Shown: positions 1 to 9,819, numbered from the stretch's first letter. The stretch: DNA of 64,000 nucleotides from a cyanobacterium endosymbiont of Epithemia clementina EcSB (GCF_029919255.1 NZ_CP123991.1:303110-367109); one strand, 5' to 3'. Notes: generated by a model from the letters alone, not told the origin. Translations and numbers: made by a program.

Positions 1-157
1 TGAGATCTACTATATGAAGGCATTGTGCCCCAAGGTCTGCCCATTTGCGGGCTATTTCCACTGGATTTTCACCGTAGACTTGGGATTGTTGATAGTCGCC
101 TTGATAAAGACGTACACAACGTCCATCAAGAAGGTCGATCGCAGGGATAATATCCAT
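1..157 (-). CDS. hisA: HisA, 5' portion of gene cut by window edge
   Basis: Reading leftwards from an ATG at 157, the protein begins [20 protein letters not shown], the canonical N-terminus of phosphoribosylformimino-5-aminoimidazole carboxamide ribotide isomerase. HisA is a TIM barrel that performs the fourth step of histidine synthesis, and the early Asp in PAIDL is the family's catalytic aspartate. About 52 codons are visible, without stops, before the gene runs out of the window. It lies on the same strand as acsF, but a 165-bp gap with a palindrome separates them, so they are probably separate transcription units. Confidence 0.9.
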   Translation of the reverse strand, partial: MDIIPAIDLLDGRCVRLYQGDYQQSQVYGENPVEIARKWADLGAQCLHIVDL

Positions 158-281
158 TTTTGATTTATATTTTAGGGTTAATTTGCCTTGATTTTCATTA
201 TCCCCTAGAGTTCCACAATTAGAGATTAAAGACAAAAAACCTAATCACAAAACTAGTTTGATGGTTTTTAGTTTTTTAGTG

Positions 282-301
282 CATTTTCTCTAGAGAAAAT
301 G
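282..301 (-). terminator. 20-nt perfect palindrome downstream of acsF
   Basis: CATTTTCTCTAGAGAAAATG is a perfect palindrome 21 bp past the acsF stop codon. On the acsF strand it is followed by an A-rich rather than U-rich tail, so it is only a tentative terminator or mRNA 3'-end stabiliser. Confidence 0.5.
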
Positions 302-322
302 AAGCCTATTGGATATAGAAAG

Positions 323-1402
323 TTAATGAACTGTTCCTCGTAGGGCTTCTGCATCGATAGGTTTTAGTAAATAAATTCGTAATAAATCACCAAAAATTCC
401 GGCAATTAACGGTAATTGACTTAAAAATTTCACAATTTTCGGGACGTTACTTTCTCCAATTTCTTTTATCTTTAAATTACGCTTAGAACATCGTTGTAAA
501 CGAGGATAAAATTCAGGACTATCTACATCAAGAATACTGGGAAATGCCCTTGCTGATGTTTGATTTGTTTTACGGATTACTTCTTGATCAAATTCTGTAG
601 CGTTTAACCCTAAAGATTCATAAAAACTAGCTCTTTCATGAACGGTTAAAGTGTGGGTAGCAAAGACAGATAAGAGGAAAAAGCGGCTCCATAATCTAGA
701 TTGCCAAGTGTTCCAAAGTTTAGGTTGAGAACGTAATAAGGCAGTAAAAATATCTCCGTGACGATTTTCGTCTTGACACCAGTTTTCAAACTTTTTAAAA
801 ATAGGATAGAATAGCTTTTCTGGATGTTTTTCTAGATGATTAAAAATAATAATATAACGCCAATACCCGATTTTTTCAGAGAGATAGACTGTGTAAATTA
901 CCCATTCTAATGGAAAAAATGTATAGGTACGGGTTTTAGTGATTCTTCCTAGATCCAGAGATAAGTTAAAGTCCGCCATTGCCTTATTCAAAAATCCCGC
1001 ATGACGGGCTTCGTCACGCGCCATCAAGTGGAATATTTCTGATAAAATTGGATTGCGACCTCTCAATTTTCTAGAAAGTTCTTTGAACAAAAGAAACCCG
1101 GAAAATTCTGAAATACAAGACCGTTCAAGATATTCAATAAATCCTTTTTTCACAGTTTCATCTAAATGATCCCAAGAACCTGTATTGAATTCTTCATCAC
1201 GGACAAAGTGGTGGCGATTGTAGTCTTTTCTCATCTCTGTCAACATCGCGTTTAATTCTATCTCTTGTTCGGTCAAAGAAAGATTAGCAGCGGCTTCAAA
1301 ATCTGTTGTGTAAAAACGTGGGGTGAGAAGAGTTTCTTGAATAGGGGCTTTAGTTGTTGATTCGACTTGTGTTGGAGTGACTTGATCTAGTGTGTTAACC
1401 AT
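323..1402 (-). CDS. acsF: AcsF-type aerobic Mg-protoporphyrin IX monomethyl ester cyclase
   Basis: This 359-residue protein has the usual length for the O2-dependent di-iron enzyme that closes the chlorophyll E ring. The two di-iron ligand motifs are intact: EARH at residues 131-134 and ENRH at 212-215. The C-terminus (IDAEALRGTVH) is also typical. From memory, the central region and C-terminus resemble the second, low-oxygen cyanobacterial paralogue (ChlA-II) more than the main aerobic one. That would suit a microaerobic nitrogen fixer, but a phylogeny is needed to decide. The gene looks intact, which is notable if the organism is non-photosynthetic. The ATG start agrees with family N-termini. 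No clear Shine-Dalgarno is visible and the start codon is buried in a 20-bp inverted repeat (1399-1444). Confidence 0.92.
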   Translation of the reverse strand: MVNTLDQVTPTQVESTTKAPIQETLLTPRFYTTDFEAAANLSLTEQEIELNAMLTEMRKDYNRHHFVRDEEFNTGSWDHLDETVKKGFIEYLERSCISEFSGFLLFKELSRKLRGRNPILSEIFHLMARDEARHAGFLNKAMADFNLSLDLGRITKTRTYTFFPLEWVIYTVYLSEKIGYWRYIIIFNHLEKHPEKLFYPIFKKFENWCQDENRHGDIFTALLRSQPKLWNTWQSRLWSRFFLLSVFATHTLTVHERASFYESLGLNATEFDQEVIRKTNQTSARAFPSILDVDSPEFYPRLQRCSKRNLKIKEIGESNVPKIVKFLSQLPLIAGIFGDLLRIYLLKPIDAEALRGTVH

Positions 1403-1444
1403 AGTATTTTTATATAACCGAATAGTTATATAAAAATACTATGG
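1399..1444 (-). promoter_or_regulatory. 20-bp perfect inverted repeat spanning the acsF start codon
   Basis: The arms CCATAGTATTTTTATATAAC (1399-1418) and its exact complement (1425-1444) are separated by only 6 nt. The acsF ATG (1400-1402, read leftwards) lies inside one arm, so in the acsF mRNA the initiation region would pair with leader sequence just upstream. Possible roles are a translational on/off hairpin, an operator for a dimeric repressor, or an accidental palindrome made by template switching. The opposite arm carries a mirrored ATG (1441) that opens only an 18-codon frame. Confidence 0.7.
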
Positions 1445-1537
1445 CTAAGGATACTTCCTTGGCTAGGGGGTGTTCTTCAACTGTTACGGAATGCTGATAT
1501 TTAGATCCATCTTCAATTTTGTAAGCAAATAAAATTG

Positions 1538-1567
1538 ATTCATATTGAGTTTAAACTCAATATGAAT
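1538..1567. repeat. 30-bp perfect loop-less palindrome upstream of acsF
   Basis: ATTCATATTGAGTTT is followed immediately by its exact reverse complement. It lies about 95 bp beyond the acsF start hairpin, in the expected promoter region. It could be an operator or a cruciform-forming repeat. No gene overlaps it. Confidence 0.6.
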
Positions 1568-1822
1568 GACTAGTTAAACCAGAAAACTATTTTTATTTTT
1601 TATTGAATTTAAAAGCATTAATCCATCTATATTGGCCTATCTTAATAAATTAAGAACTAGGTTTGATAAAAGTCACAAAAACCAGTTTAACGTATTCGTT
1701 GATTTCATCCGTTTAGGTGAAGCAGATATTTTGTTGTTTGTTTTATCCTTTTAGGAGTGGAAATAGATTATTTTTAGTGTGAAATTGAGGATGAAATAAC
1801 CCTGTACACCCCTTACATCTTC

Positions 1823-2128
1823 ATGAAAGTTATCTTATTGTTCATTAGTCTAAGTTTTTCTCTAACAGTAACGGTGATCGCCTCTGAAACGGAGCCTTCG
1901 GCTAAAGACTTAGCCGGAGCTGAACCGAGAGCTTTTGACGACTGGGATTGGGCAGTTGGAGGTAAGTATGCAAATCACATACAACCGGAATCTTACAACT
2001 CCAATGGACTAGGTTTGGATGCTTATCAGACTAGAGTTGAAAAACTAAACGATACTTTGGAAATCAATGATCGCCGATTAGGGGATGTTCAGAGGCCGAC
2101 CCGTCGCCTCCCTTTTGCCGAATTTTAA
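1823..2128 (+). CDS. Small putative secreted protein, 101 aa
   Basis: An ATG at 1823 opens a 101-codon frame. The first 20 or so residues (MKVILLFISLSFSLTVTVIA) form a convincing Sec signal peptide with a likely cleavage site after VIA-S. The mature part is polar and acidic, with a tryptophan pair (DDWDWAVGG), no cysteines and no membrane segment. Codon use and GC are clearly more gene-like than the flanking desert, which supports real coding. I do not recognise a family. It is divergent from acsF, 420 bp away. It could be an intact small periplasmic or lumenal protein, or the surviving N-terminal part of a larger exported protein. Confidence 0.55.
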   Translation: MKVILLFISLSFSLTVTVIASETEPSAKDLAGAEPRAFDDWDWAVGGKYANHIQPESYNSNGLGLDAYQTRVEKLNDTLEINDRRLGDVQRPTRRLPFAEF

Positions 2129-4949
2129 CTTAAATAAACAAGATTTCGTGTTTTATCCCTGTTGTTGTCCTTTAATAATATTCAATTCTCTGAATGATGT
2201 TTAATTCTCCAAGTCTCATTGTTCAGAGAAGCACTATAAGTAAACTTACTTCCTATATTGTCATTTAGCTATTTCTTAATGGGACCTTGTCAATCCAGTT
2301 AAGTTGCTTTTATGAAATAAAGCTGGATAATTAAAGGCAGTTTATAGAGTATTTTCCCCTTAAAGTGAACATATGGTGGTTTGCAGCAATTGGTGATTGT
2401 TGGGTAACTTTTAGTTTTAATAGTCAAAAAGAACACTTAACTATCATGACTCAGCAGTGAAAAAACCAAAATATTGAAAACTTAGGTCAAAATAGAGGCT
2501 GAACTTTTGTAGGATTAATGGCTATAGTCTCCTGAAATGAAAGCTTGCCGAATCTTTACTTTTTAAAGCTGGGGGTGATTACCTGTCCTAGAAGAAGATT
2601 TTGTCTCTTAAGGCCGTAGACCGATAACTATCCTAAGTTAAGTTTTAATGTAAATAAATCAGAGAAAAATTTATAGAAATAAAACAGCCTTTATGTTTAA
2701 ACTAAATTAATGGAGTATTAGCAAGCCATTAAAAGTTCTACGAATTTTGTTAGTCACGGACCTAATATTAAGCTATCTCTTAAGAACATTTTGCTGATTA
2801 TGTAAGCTCATTTTCTTGAACAATTGTTAGCAAGTGAAATATACATAAAGTACTGGAATACCTAATAATGAGTAATAGATACCAGAAAAATCGTTAAATA
2901 ACAACTAATCACCTACACTAGCAGGGTTAGGATTAACTGTTTACGATGAGCTAAGGATCATTTTATCGTTATCTGTCATAATAAACTTGATGAATTCACT
3001 TATTTAGATTTATTTCTCTTCTGTAGACTGTCTATAAATAACATTATACTCATTTGATATAAAATATTTTGTTCAGTTAGTAACTCAGTTAATAGACAAA
3101 TAAATCCAAACACAACTAAATAGCCATTCTTAAAAATTTATTGATGAAAAATTATATTAAATAATATAATTAACTTTTCTAAAAGAAATAACATTTATAT
3201 TAAAAACATAAATTTTTTCAAAACGTACTGATACTAAGTTTTTGAGACAAATCATACTGAATATTAATTTTTAAAAAAGCTGAGTTAACTAGAAACTATT
3301 TATCAGAAAAAAATAATTAAATTAAGATAATTTCTCTCATAGCAATCTAAACTAAAACTAAATTCTACTATTGAACACTAATACTAATTTAGTTTTAGCT
3401 ATGTTACGCCGCTCTAACACCCCTGACTACTATCTACTTTATTCAGGAGTTTTTATAGAAAATCTAATTTATCTAGATTTTACTATTGTTTATTTATTAG
3501 TATTTTAAGTATAAAGAGAAGGTTATTTATTGAAAATAGAGCTAATTGCTGGGATTACAATCTAATGGACAGTTCGCATCTTTTAATAAAAAATCTTTAG
3601 TAGAATTTAAACGTTATAAGCAGTTATTTTTTCATAAAAAATTAGTTATAATACTATTTATTCATTCAGAATAAATCCTGGTTGTTCTAGTTGCTTAAAC
3701 CGATAAAATGTGTAGCGATCAATAAATTATTATAATTTCATTGATTAACTGTAAAGCTTATTCTTTAATATTAAATAATTTTAAATATATTGTCGAGATA
3801 AGATTTTATTAGGCAATAATTATTTCTATATTTGCAGAATATAATTATTACTTGTTATTTTTTTATAGCCAATGAATAAAAATCATATTATTCGATCAAA
3901 GTTAACGATTGTTCAATTTATTATTTTTACCAATAAAATATTATGTTTTTATTCACTTTCTCTTCTTTTAAAAGAAAAAAATAAGTTTATCTAAAAACCA
4001 TAAAATAAATCATATCTAATTATTTTAGTCTATTTAAATAGTTTGATCTTAAATTAAGAGATATTAATAGATTCTATAGTAAACTAAGAATAGTTATTCA
4101 TTTAAATTATGTTCAATAATATTGAATTGTCAATAGTCAAGGAGATATGTTCCTATTAATATTCCTAATTTCCCTAAAATTACAATAAGCTTATAAACAG
4201 AAAACATTTTTTTAAAAAAATTTTTCTGTTAGTTTTTCATATTCAATCTCTATATTTGTTCTGATCAAACTAAAATTTATTAGTTCTTTTTAAGAAGAAA
4301 ACAGTTTTTACATCAACTACATAGCTATTATTAATAATATAGCTTTCAAAAGAAATATAAAACATATATTTTCCCCAACCAAGATTAAAGATAATTCTAA
4401 CCGATGTCCAACATATTTTAAAAATATCAAGTTAAAAACTTTTAAAATATTTTTGGTGTTTGTCAAATATCTTGATTAACGCATTTTGGCTATTTAACTT
4501 ACTAAAGTGTATTTTATACTAAAAGTGTCTTTTATCACTTATTTAGTCCTAGACGATTAGGTTCTATATCGTTTGTTCTATTTTTTTTAGATTTATTATT
4601 CTTTAATAGATTAATTATTGCTATATCTCTAAAATAGAATGGTTGATGTTATTAATAAGATGATTTTTAAAATCATCAAAATAACTAAACCTCCAAGATA
4701 ATCAAAATTTTTACAATTATGCTAAATAACTAAACAATAACCCTCCAATAAAAACTTAGTTTACTTTTAATAAAAAACACATATCTTTGCCAAAATTAAT
4801 AGTTTAATTTTCAATTTTTAATCTTTAATCTTTAATCTTACTTAGTTTCCATATTTGCTATAACAAAAATTTATTATCCACTTAGATCAAGTATAATGGT
4901 TTCAAGAAAACGTACAAACAAAACTCAAAAATTATTTTTTTAAAAAATT
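2129..4949. other. 2.8-kb AT-rich gene desert
   Basis: I see no gene, RNA or recognisable pseudogene here. Composition is extremely AT-rich with stops in all frames. Local structure is limited to a 13-bp hairpin (arms 3352-3364 and 3386-3398), a 9-bp nearly loop-less palindrome at 4659-4677, and a heptamer tandem repeat near 4817. This is probably long-decayed coding sequence. Confidence 0.6.
4817..4837. repeat. Three tandem TTTAATC heptamers
   Basis: Three uninterrupted copies of TTTAATC lie 110 bp upstream of ribE. Short tandem heptamers (STRR elements) are common in cyanobacterial intergenic DNA. This array is small and may be slippage in AT-rich sequence. Confidence 0.5.
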
Positions 4950-5639
4950 GTGTTCACTGGATTAATTCAAGGCCTTGGTACGATACGTCCACAGGGATAT
5001 GACCGCTTTATTATTTCCTTAAAAGACGGCAAGACAACCGATATTTGGATAGATCTGGCTCTGGGAGATAGTGTAGCCATTAATGGGGTTTGTTTAACTG
5101 TTGAGGAAATAACCTCTGATGGATTTATAGCCACTGCTTCCCCAGAAACCTTACAAAGAACAACTCTAGGTCAACAAGTCCAAACTGCCAGTTATGTCAA
5201 CGTGGAACTTTCTTTACGAGTTGGTAGCAAACTAGGCGGACATTTTGTTACTGGACATGTTGATGGAGTAGGTTATTTCGTAGAGGCGATCACTACTGAG
5301 AAAGCTTGGGAAATGTTCTTTTCCGCACCCCCTTCCCTTCTGGAACAGTGGCAGGGAAATATTGAAAAGTATCTTTTTCCTAAAGGCAGTGTGGCAGTTA
5401 ATGGCATTAGTTTGACCATCGCTGAATATGATCCTATAGAGCATTGGTTTAAAGTAGCAGTCATTCCCCATACTTATTATCAAACCAATCTCTCTTATCT
5501 TAAAAAAGGGGACTGGGTGAATATTGAAGGGGATATACTAGGTAAACACGTTGCCAAGTTGTTAGGAGAATCTTCAAATGTCTATCGAGCTTCTCAAGAC
5601 ATCAGCTTAGTCTTCCTTTCGGAACATGGATATCTCTAG
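4950..5639 (+). CDS. ribE: Riboflavin synthase alpha chain
   Basis: The 229-residue protein starts MFTGLIQGLG, the hallmark N-terminus of riboflavin synthase, which dismutates two 6,7-dimethyl-8-ribityllumazine molecules to riboflavin. Two tandem lumazine-binding barrels are visible. The first has GDSVAINGVCLTV. The second begins near LGGHFVTGHVDGVG and has the matching KGSVAVNGISLTI. The C-terminal trimerisation helix follows HTYYQTNL. The start is GTG at 4950, since no upstream ATG is in frame and the family N-terminus fits exactly. It is solitary, with a desert upstream and no other rib gene nearby. Confidence 0.95.
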   Translation: MFTGLIQGLGTIRPQGYDRFIISLKDGKTTDIWIDLALGDSVAINGVCLTVEEITSDGFIATASPETLQRTTLGQQVQTASYVNVELSLRVGSKLGGHFVTGHVDGVGYFVEAITTEKAWEMFFSAPPSLLEQWQGNIEKYLFPKGSVAVNGISLTIAEYDPIEHWFKVAVIPHTYYQTNLSYLKKGDWVNIEGDILGKHVAKLLGESSNVYRASQDISLVFLSEHGYL

Positions 5640-6159
5640 TTATCTGAACAATATATTAATTATAGATAGTGAGGTTATAGTTAAGGTCTGATAATTAGTG
5701 CGTTAGTTATGGAGAATATCTTTAAATTAAAAATTAGTTATCTTTTTTTCTCTTAACTTTTTGGGATTACTTTTGTAATTTTTCCACTTCCTCAGAGACC
5801 CCCAGAATACTTCTTTATTCTTTCTAGAAATTTTTTTTCTCATAAGACTATCTAACAATTAGACCCAATTTACAACTTCTTTAACTTTCTATCCCTTTGT
5901 ATTCAAACATGATATTTCCGTTCTCCCAATTCTGTTATTAGCTGGATTTTTAGACGGGATGGAATCTAAAAGATCACTCTTCATCTAAAATCTCTTTATA
6001 CTTGAGTCTTTTGGATTTGTGTTAAGTTTGTCTACTTAGCAATAAATAAATTCTAATGGTGTGTTCTTAGACAATCCGCTTTCAGCCTAGCTCTTTTGAT
6101 TATTTTTCTCAATAAAATCTAACTAAACTGCAAAAAAAATAACAAATTTTTACTGAGAG
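5640..6159. other. Spacer without recognisable genes
   Basis: About 520 bp of AT-rich DNA between ribE and the glutamine-riboswitch transcription unit. I see no open frame, RNA or strong hairpin. Confidence 0.5.
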
Positions 6160-6189
6160 TTGACATTTATGTTAAAAGTTATGTAGCTT
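6160..6189 (+). promoter_or_regulatory. Candidate sigma-70 promoter for the riboswitch RNA
   Basis: A perfect -35 box TTGACA (6160-6165) is followed 18 nt later by TAGCTT (6184-6189), a weak -10. Transcription would start near 6196, just before the aptamer. No NtcA-type GTA-N8-TAC site is evident. Confidence 0.45.
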
Positions 6190-6212
6190 AGTAAGGGGTG
6201 AGATTCGGCACA

Positions 6213-6290
6213 ATATCGTTCATCTCGACATAGCTAACAGAAAGGGTTGTGAAGGGACGGAAGTAAGTAAAGACAACTGAAGGAACGCAA
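6213..6290 (+). ncRNA. Glutamine riboswitch (glnA / Downstream-peptide RNA family)
   Basis: The family's conserved blocks appear in the right order: ATCGTTCATC (6215-6224), GGGACGGAAGTA (6254-6265, the E-loop-like core) and GAAGGAACGC (6279-6288). CGTTC (6217-6221) pairs with GAACG (6283-6287) to form P1. These RNAs bind L-glutamine and are almost confined to cyanobacteria and marine phage; the Downstream-peptide class precedes short ORFs. Here a 76-codon ORF starts 39 nt past the aptamer, matching that arrangement. I see no obvious terminator between aptamer and ORF, so control is probably translational. Recognised from consensus memory; a covariance-model search would confirm it. Confidence 0.85.
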
Positions 6291-6328
6291 GACAACCTAT
6301 AGACTATTAATGAGGTAGAAACACGTAG

Positions 6329-6559
6329 ATGCTTATGTTTTCTTTAATTACTTTAACTATTGCTTCAGTGTCTGTTTTTCTCAGCTTTAATGCTAAAGAG
6401 GATGTGTTCAAGGCAGCCATGGGATGTACCGCTACTTTGTCTACTTTCTTAACTTTAATTGTTGCACCTTGGATTCTTAAGCTTGCTATTTTAGCAATTC
6501 CTATTTTGATTATCGATAGACTTAACAACAAAACTACTGAAGAATCAACTCACGGCTAA
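6329..6559 (+). CDS. Small membrane protein downstream of glutamine riboswitch, 76 aa
   Basis: The ATG at 6329 opens a 76-codon frame with two hydrophobic segments (about residues 1-19 and 35-65) joined by a short stretch containing NAKEDVFKA, with a polar C-terminal tail. Overall it looks like a two-helix inner-membrane protein. It is not GifA/GifB-like, being hydrophobic rather than short, basic and soluble, so it is not simply the known glutamine-synthetase inactivating factor. Its position directly after a glutamine riboswitch implies expression tied to nitrogen status. The frame is intact and its composition stands out from the flanks. Function unknown. MFS two codons later is an alternative start. 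Confidence 0.75.
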   Translation: MLMFSLITLTIASVSVFLSFNAKEDVFKAAMGCTATLSTFLTLIVAPWILKLAILAIPILIIDRLNNKTTEESTHG

Positions 6560-6681
6560 AAGTACCGATTGCGGTGTTATCTTACATTAAGTAGGGGCTG
6601 GGGATAGGATAGCTAAAGGTTTATACCTCTTCTAGACTGAGTGTAATAAGTTGGTAGCTAAGATGATTTTGTTTGGACTAT

Positions 6682-6731
6682 GTTCCATGACTCTGAAAGC
6701 TTAGTTTTGATGACAATTGAGCTTTCGGAAC
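6682..6731 (+). repeat. Bulged stem-loop upstream of the dead oxidoreductase
   Basis: GTTCC (6682-6686) pairs with GGAAC (6727-6731), and inside it GAAAGCT (6695-6701) pairs with AGCTTTC (6720-6726), continuing with weaker pairs. It lies after the 76-aa gene and 225 bp before the FAD oxidoreductase pseudogene. It could be a terminator of the first or a leader remnant of the second. Confidence 0.45.
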
Positions 6732-6956
6732 GCAAAGGGTTAGCAATACAAAACTCTCAGCTTTTGTTTATTATGATTTTGTGATAGCTAGTATAGAAAG
6801 ACTAGATGCATTTAACTAGATTACTATTTTTTTGTTAAAGATCTATTACTTGAATCTAAGTTATCCTTACTCCCTAACTTTTTCTCAAAAAAACTATTCG
6901 AATAACACTAGATAGCTATATTTGGAGATTTTTTACTAGCTAGAATAGTCTAACTT

Positions 6957-8094
6957 ATGAAAAACTAAGATTGGATTGTTGTTGATAGTGGAATTACTGG
7001 ATTAGCATTAAGTTATGAATTAGCAAAAAAAGACTTAAAGGTTTTATTTCTAGACAAGGAAGTCAACCCACTAAATGCTCCCCGCTATAATTATGAGGGC
7101 TTTGGTTATTGGTCGGAAACCAATGAATAATCGGTTTGTTACTAAGGAAGTTAAATTAATCGTAATTAGTCAGAAGAATTGAGGAAAGATACACAATTCC
7201 GAGAACTCTATTTATTATTAACAATTCGGACGGAAGATGATCTAAAGTGGTTGCTCAAAATCACAACAAATTTTCGATCTGTCCTCAATATTTAAATGTT
7301 CAAGAAGCATGCGAATTGGAACCACTTTTAAATACAAGTGCCATTTCTGGGGGACTGAAGCTACCTCATGGACATATTCACCCTCAAAAAACCAATCCAG
7401 CATATTTCCAAGCTTTTGTTCGACTCGAAGGAAAGCTACAAATTGAGCCAGTCGAACAACTATCAACACAAGAAAATCTTACTGTAGAGGTGATTACAGC
7501 AACTTAAAAATATCATAGTCAACATACTGTGGTTTGTGCAGGTGGATTGAGCTGTTATTTACTCAATAAAATTGGTGTAGCGGTTGATCTTTATTTCACT
7601 CATGCACAGTTAATTATGACTCATCGTGTAGATATTAAATTACGAACGTTGGTAATGCCTGCTATTTTAAACAGAAAAATAGCAGAGTCGGAAATCAATA
7701 ATTATCAATGGTATAATCTCAGTTCAGATATTATTGCTGATGTGATGGAGCCTGGAGACATACAATTTCTTGACGGTCATTTTTGTTTAGGATAAATTAG
7801 CCAAATTTGCATTGACCCAATAGTAAAAATTTATCGAATTTTGAGTAAAAAAAACTATTTAGAAAAGAAATTATACAATGTTACCTACTTTAGAAAATAT
7901 GCCGGTAACATTATATAATTTCTTAGTTGCATTTAAGCCTAATTTAAGTGCTAGAGTAGGAGGATTGAAGTACTTACTGGACTTTATTTATTTTCTGAAT
8001 TTACAAATGCTTTAGTTTTTGCTCCTCTTTTAGCCAGAAGGTTTACAAATTAGGGAAAATAGGACAGTGAACAAATACCAGTTATTAATTAATT
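6957..8094 (+). pseudogene. FAD-dependent (DAO-family) oxidoreductase, decayed
   Basis: Pieces of one D-amino-acid-oxidase-type flavoprotein can be read in order on the plus strand. ATG at 6957 is followed by an in-frame TAA at codon 4, then DWIVVDSGITGLALSYELAK, the dinucleotide-binding Rossmann start with the second Gly of GxGxxG replaced, up to a stop after about 50 codons. The next pieces are 7247-7507 (NVQEACELEPLL, PHGHIHP), 7529-7795 (VVCAGGLSCYLLNKIG) and 7880-8094 (LPTLENMP, PNLSARVGGLK, then after a frameshift LYLFSEFTNALVFAPLLA). The last block resembles the C-terminal FAD-contact segment of this family. Frameshifts and stops separate all pieces, so it is certainly non-functional. 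The substrate cannot be assigned. Confidence 0.88.
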
Positions 8095-8349
8095 AGCTTT
8101 TGTATATTTAAATTTGGTATTATTAAAATTGTCTATTGTCTAATCTTTTCCCTTCTTATTAATTATATTCGGTTTACTATTAAAGGTAACCAACGTCTGA
8201 TTCCATCTAGGGTTAGAACAGATAAAAAAAGGAATTAAAGAACTTATAACATTAATTAGTTGGCTTAGTTGATAACTAAAGCAGTTTCCTAAAAGAAAAC
8301 TAGAGAACATTAAATTAACATCAATCATATCCAATCAGTAGTCTAACCT

Positions 8350-8571
8350 ATGAGTGAAAAAGATACAGTGACTTATTCGAGCACAGAAATTATTAAATGT
8401 ATTGAAGAAAAGTTATACAATCAATCGGAATAAATAGGGTGATCAAAATAAATAAATAAACAGTTAAATTTTCAAGAATTTATTAATTTTTCTGTAGCAA
8501 TTATTACAATTGTAGCTATAACTGGTAACATCATTAATTTATTTTTCCCTAAATTTAGATACATGATGTAG
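8350..8571 (+). pseudogene. Remnant of a small membrane protein
   Basis: ATG at 8350 starts MSEKDTVTYSSTEIIKCIEE and runs 27 codons to a stop. After a short gap another frame reads INKQLNFQEFINFSV, followed by a hydrophobic helix (AIITIVAITGNIINLFF) and then a stop at 8571. Together they look like one roughly 70-residue single-span protein split by a frameshift. I do not recognise the family. Confidence 0.45.
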
Positions 8572-9645
8572 TGATAGTTAACATTAAGATTATCAACGCC
8601 TCATAGTATTTAAAATTAAGATATAACCACGGATTAAAAGCTCAATCTGCATTATCTCAAAGTCAGGGTTAATACTTTATCTTTTTCTAACTCTAGAAAG
8701 TTTTTCTAGTGACTTAATTTACTATTTTTATGGTTAATAACTAACCTAAAAATATCTATATAGATCAAACATTTAAAAAATCTAAGTGTTTATATTGATT
8801 TGATCAACCTTTACCACTTCAGGTAATTATCAACTTCCTTGCATTTTGATATGGTGGTAATAATAATAGAACCTTTAATAACTACCATTGAACTTCCAGT
8901 ATTTATATAAAAAAATTCTAGTGCAATAAGTTTTTATCTGATTAATTTCTTTTTAAGAAATACTTAAGTCTTGAATATTTATCTAAAATCAAAAGCAGGT
9001 AGCATGTTTAATAATAACAACAACTAGGAAGGGTATTAATAAGAAATTATACGAAGATATTATTTGAAATTAGATACAGTTATTGACAAAATTAAACGGA
9101 GATAATCTAATGCGACTAGACAATAGTTTGCTCGTTAAACAGTCCGTATTTCCTGGTAATTGTAGTTACAATGTGGACTTTACTTATACGTTTGGTAAGT
9201 TTAAGATCATTTAGCTAAAGTAGCACTCCCTCTTTCAATTAATAAGGTAGTTTTCTTATTAAAATTCTCTCCTAAGAAAAATAATTTATCTCCTCCTAAT
9301 AATAATCTAGACTTATCCTTGCTTTGTTGTTTAGTAGAATTACTAATGTATTTAATTTCCACTATCCTTGGCTAAACAAAAACAGAATTAACAAACATTA
9401 TTTTCTTTAAATTTGATTGCCATATTTGCTGTAGAATAGTGATAAGCAGTTTTCATTATTCCATATAAAACACTAAAAATAGTTGATCGAGTCAATTTCT
9501 TTTTAAAAAAAATAAAAAAATTGGGTGATTTTCTCCTGCTTATTAAGGTTGACTTTCGTCATAAAAAACACAACATCAGCTTTTCCTACGGTTACTTGAG
9601 TTTTCCTTAAACTACCACCAATAATATTATTATTTCTTCTTCTTT
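8572..9645. other. Decayed spacer
   Basis: AT-rich DNA with short protein-like snippets but no assignable gene. Examples are a 35-codon frame from the ATG at 9110 (MRLDNSLLVKQSVFPGNCSY) and a run near 9241-9390 rich in polar then hydrophobic codons. Probably one or more dead genes on the plus strand. Confidence 0.4.
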
Positions 9646-9819
9646 TTAGAGTTTGTTCTTGAATAGAGTAAATTCACTTCTGCTCTTTCTAAACTTACGG
9701 CAACACCTTTACAAATTCCTCTAGAAATAGAAAACCGTGCTATTAATAATAGCCTTCAATTTTTTTTATTACAATTGCTATTTTTTATGATACTTTCTTT
9801 TATTTTTGGTTATCGATAG
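9646..9819 (+). pseudogene. Fragment of unidentified membrane-protein gene
   Basis: A single plus frame reads LEFVLE, then a stop, then SKFTSALSKLTATPLQIPLE and ENRAINNSLQ, then a strongly hydrophobic helix ending FIFGYR before a stop at 9819. The amphipathic-then-hydrophobic pattern and sensible residue usage suggest a real ancestral protein. Family not recognised. It ends 32 bp before the cysS stop codon, in convergent orientation. Confidence 0.4.

Noticed and set aside
1441-1497. 18-codon ORF starting from the mirrored ATG of the acsF hairpin
   Set aside because: The ATG is created by the palindrome itself and the peptide has no features.
6682-6780. Possible glycine riboswitch (CGGAACGCAAAGG and ACTCTCAG segments) before the DAO pseudogene
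   Set aside because: The 5' GAGAG strand and the conserved GGACAGAG segment are missing; resemblance is too partial.
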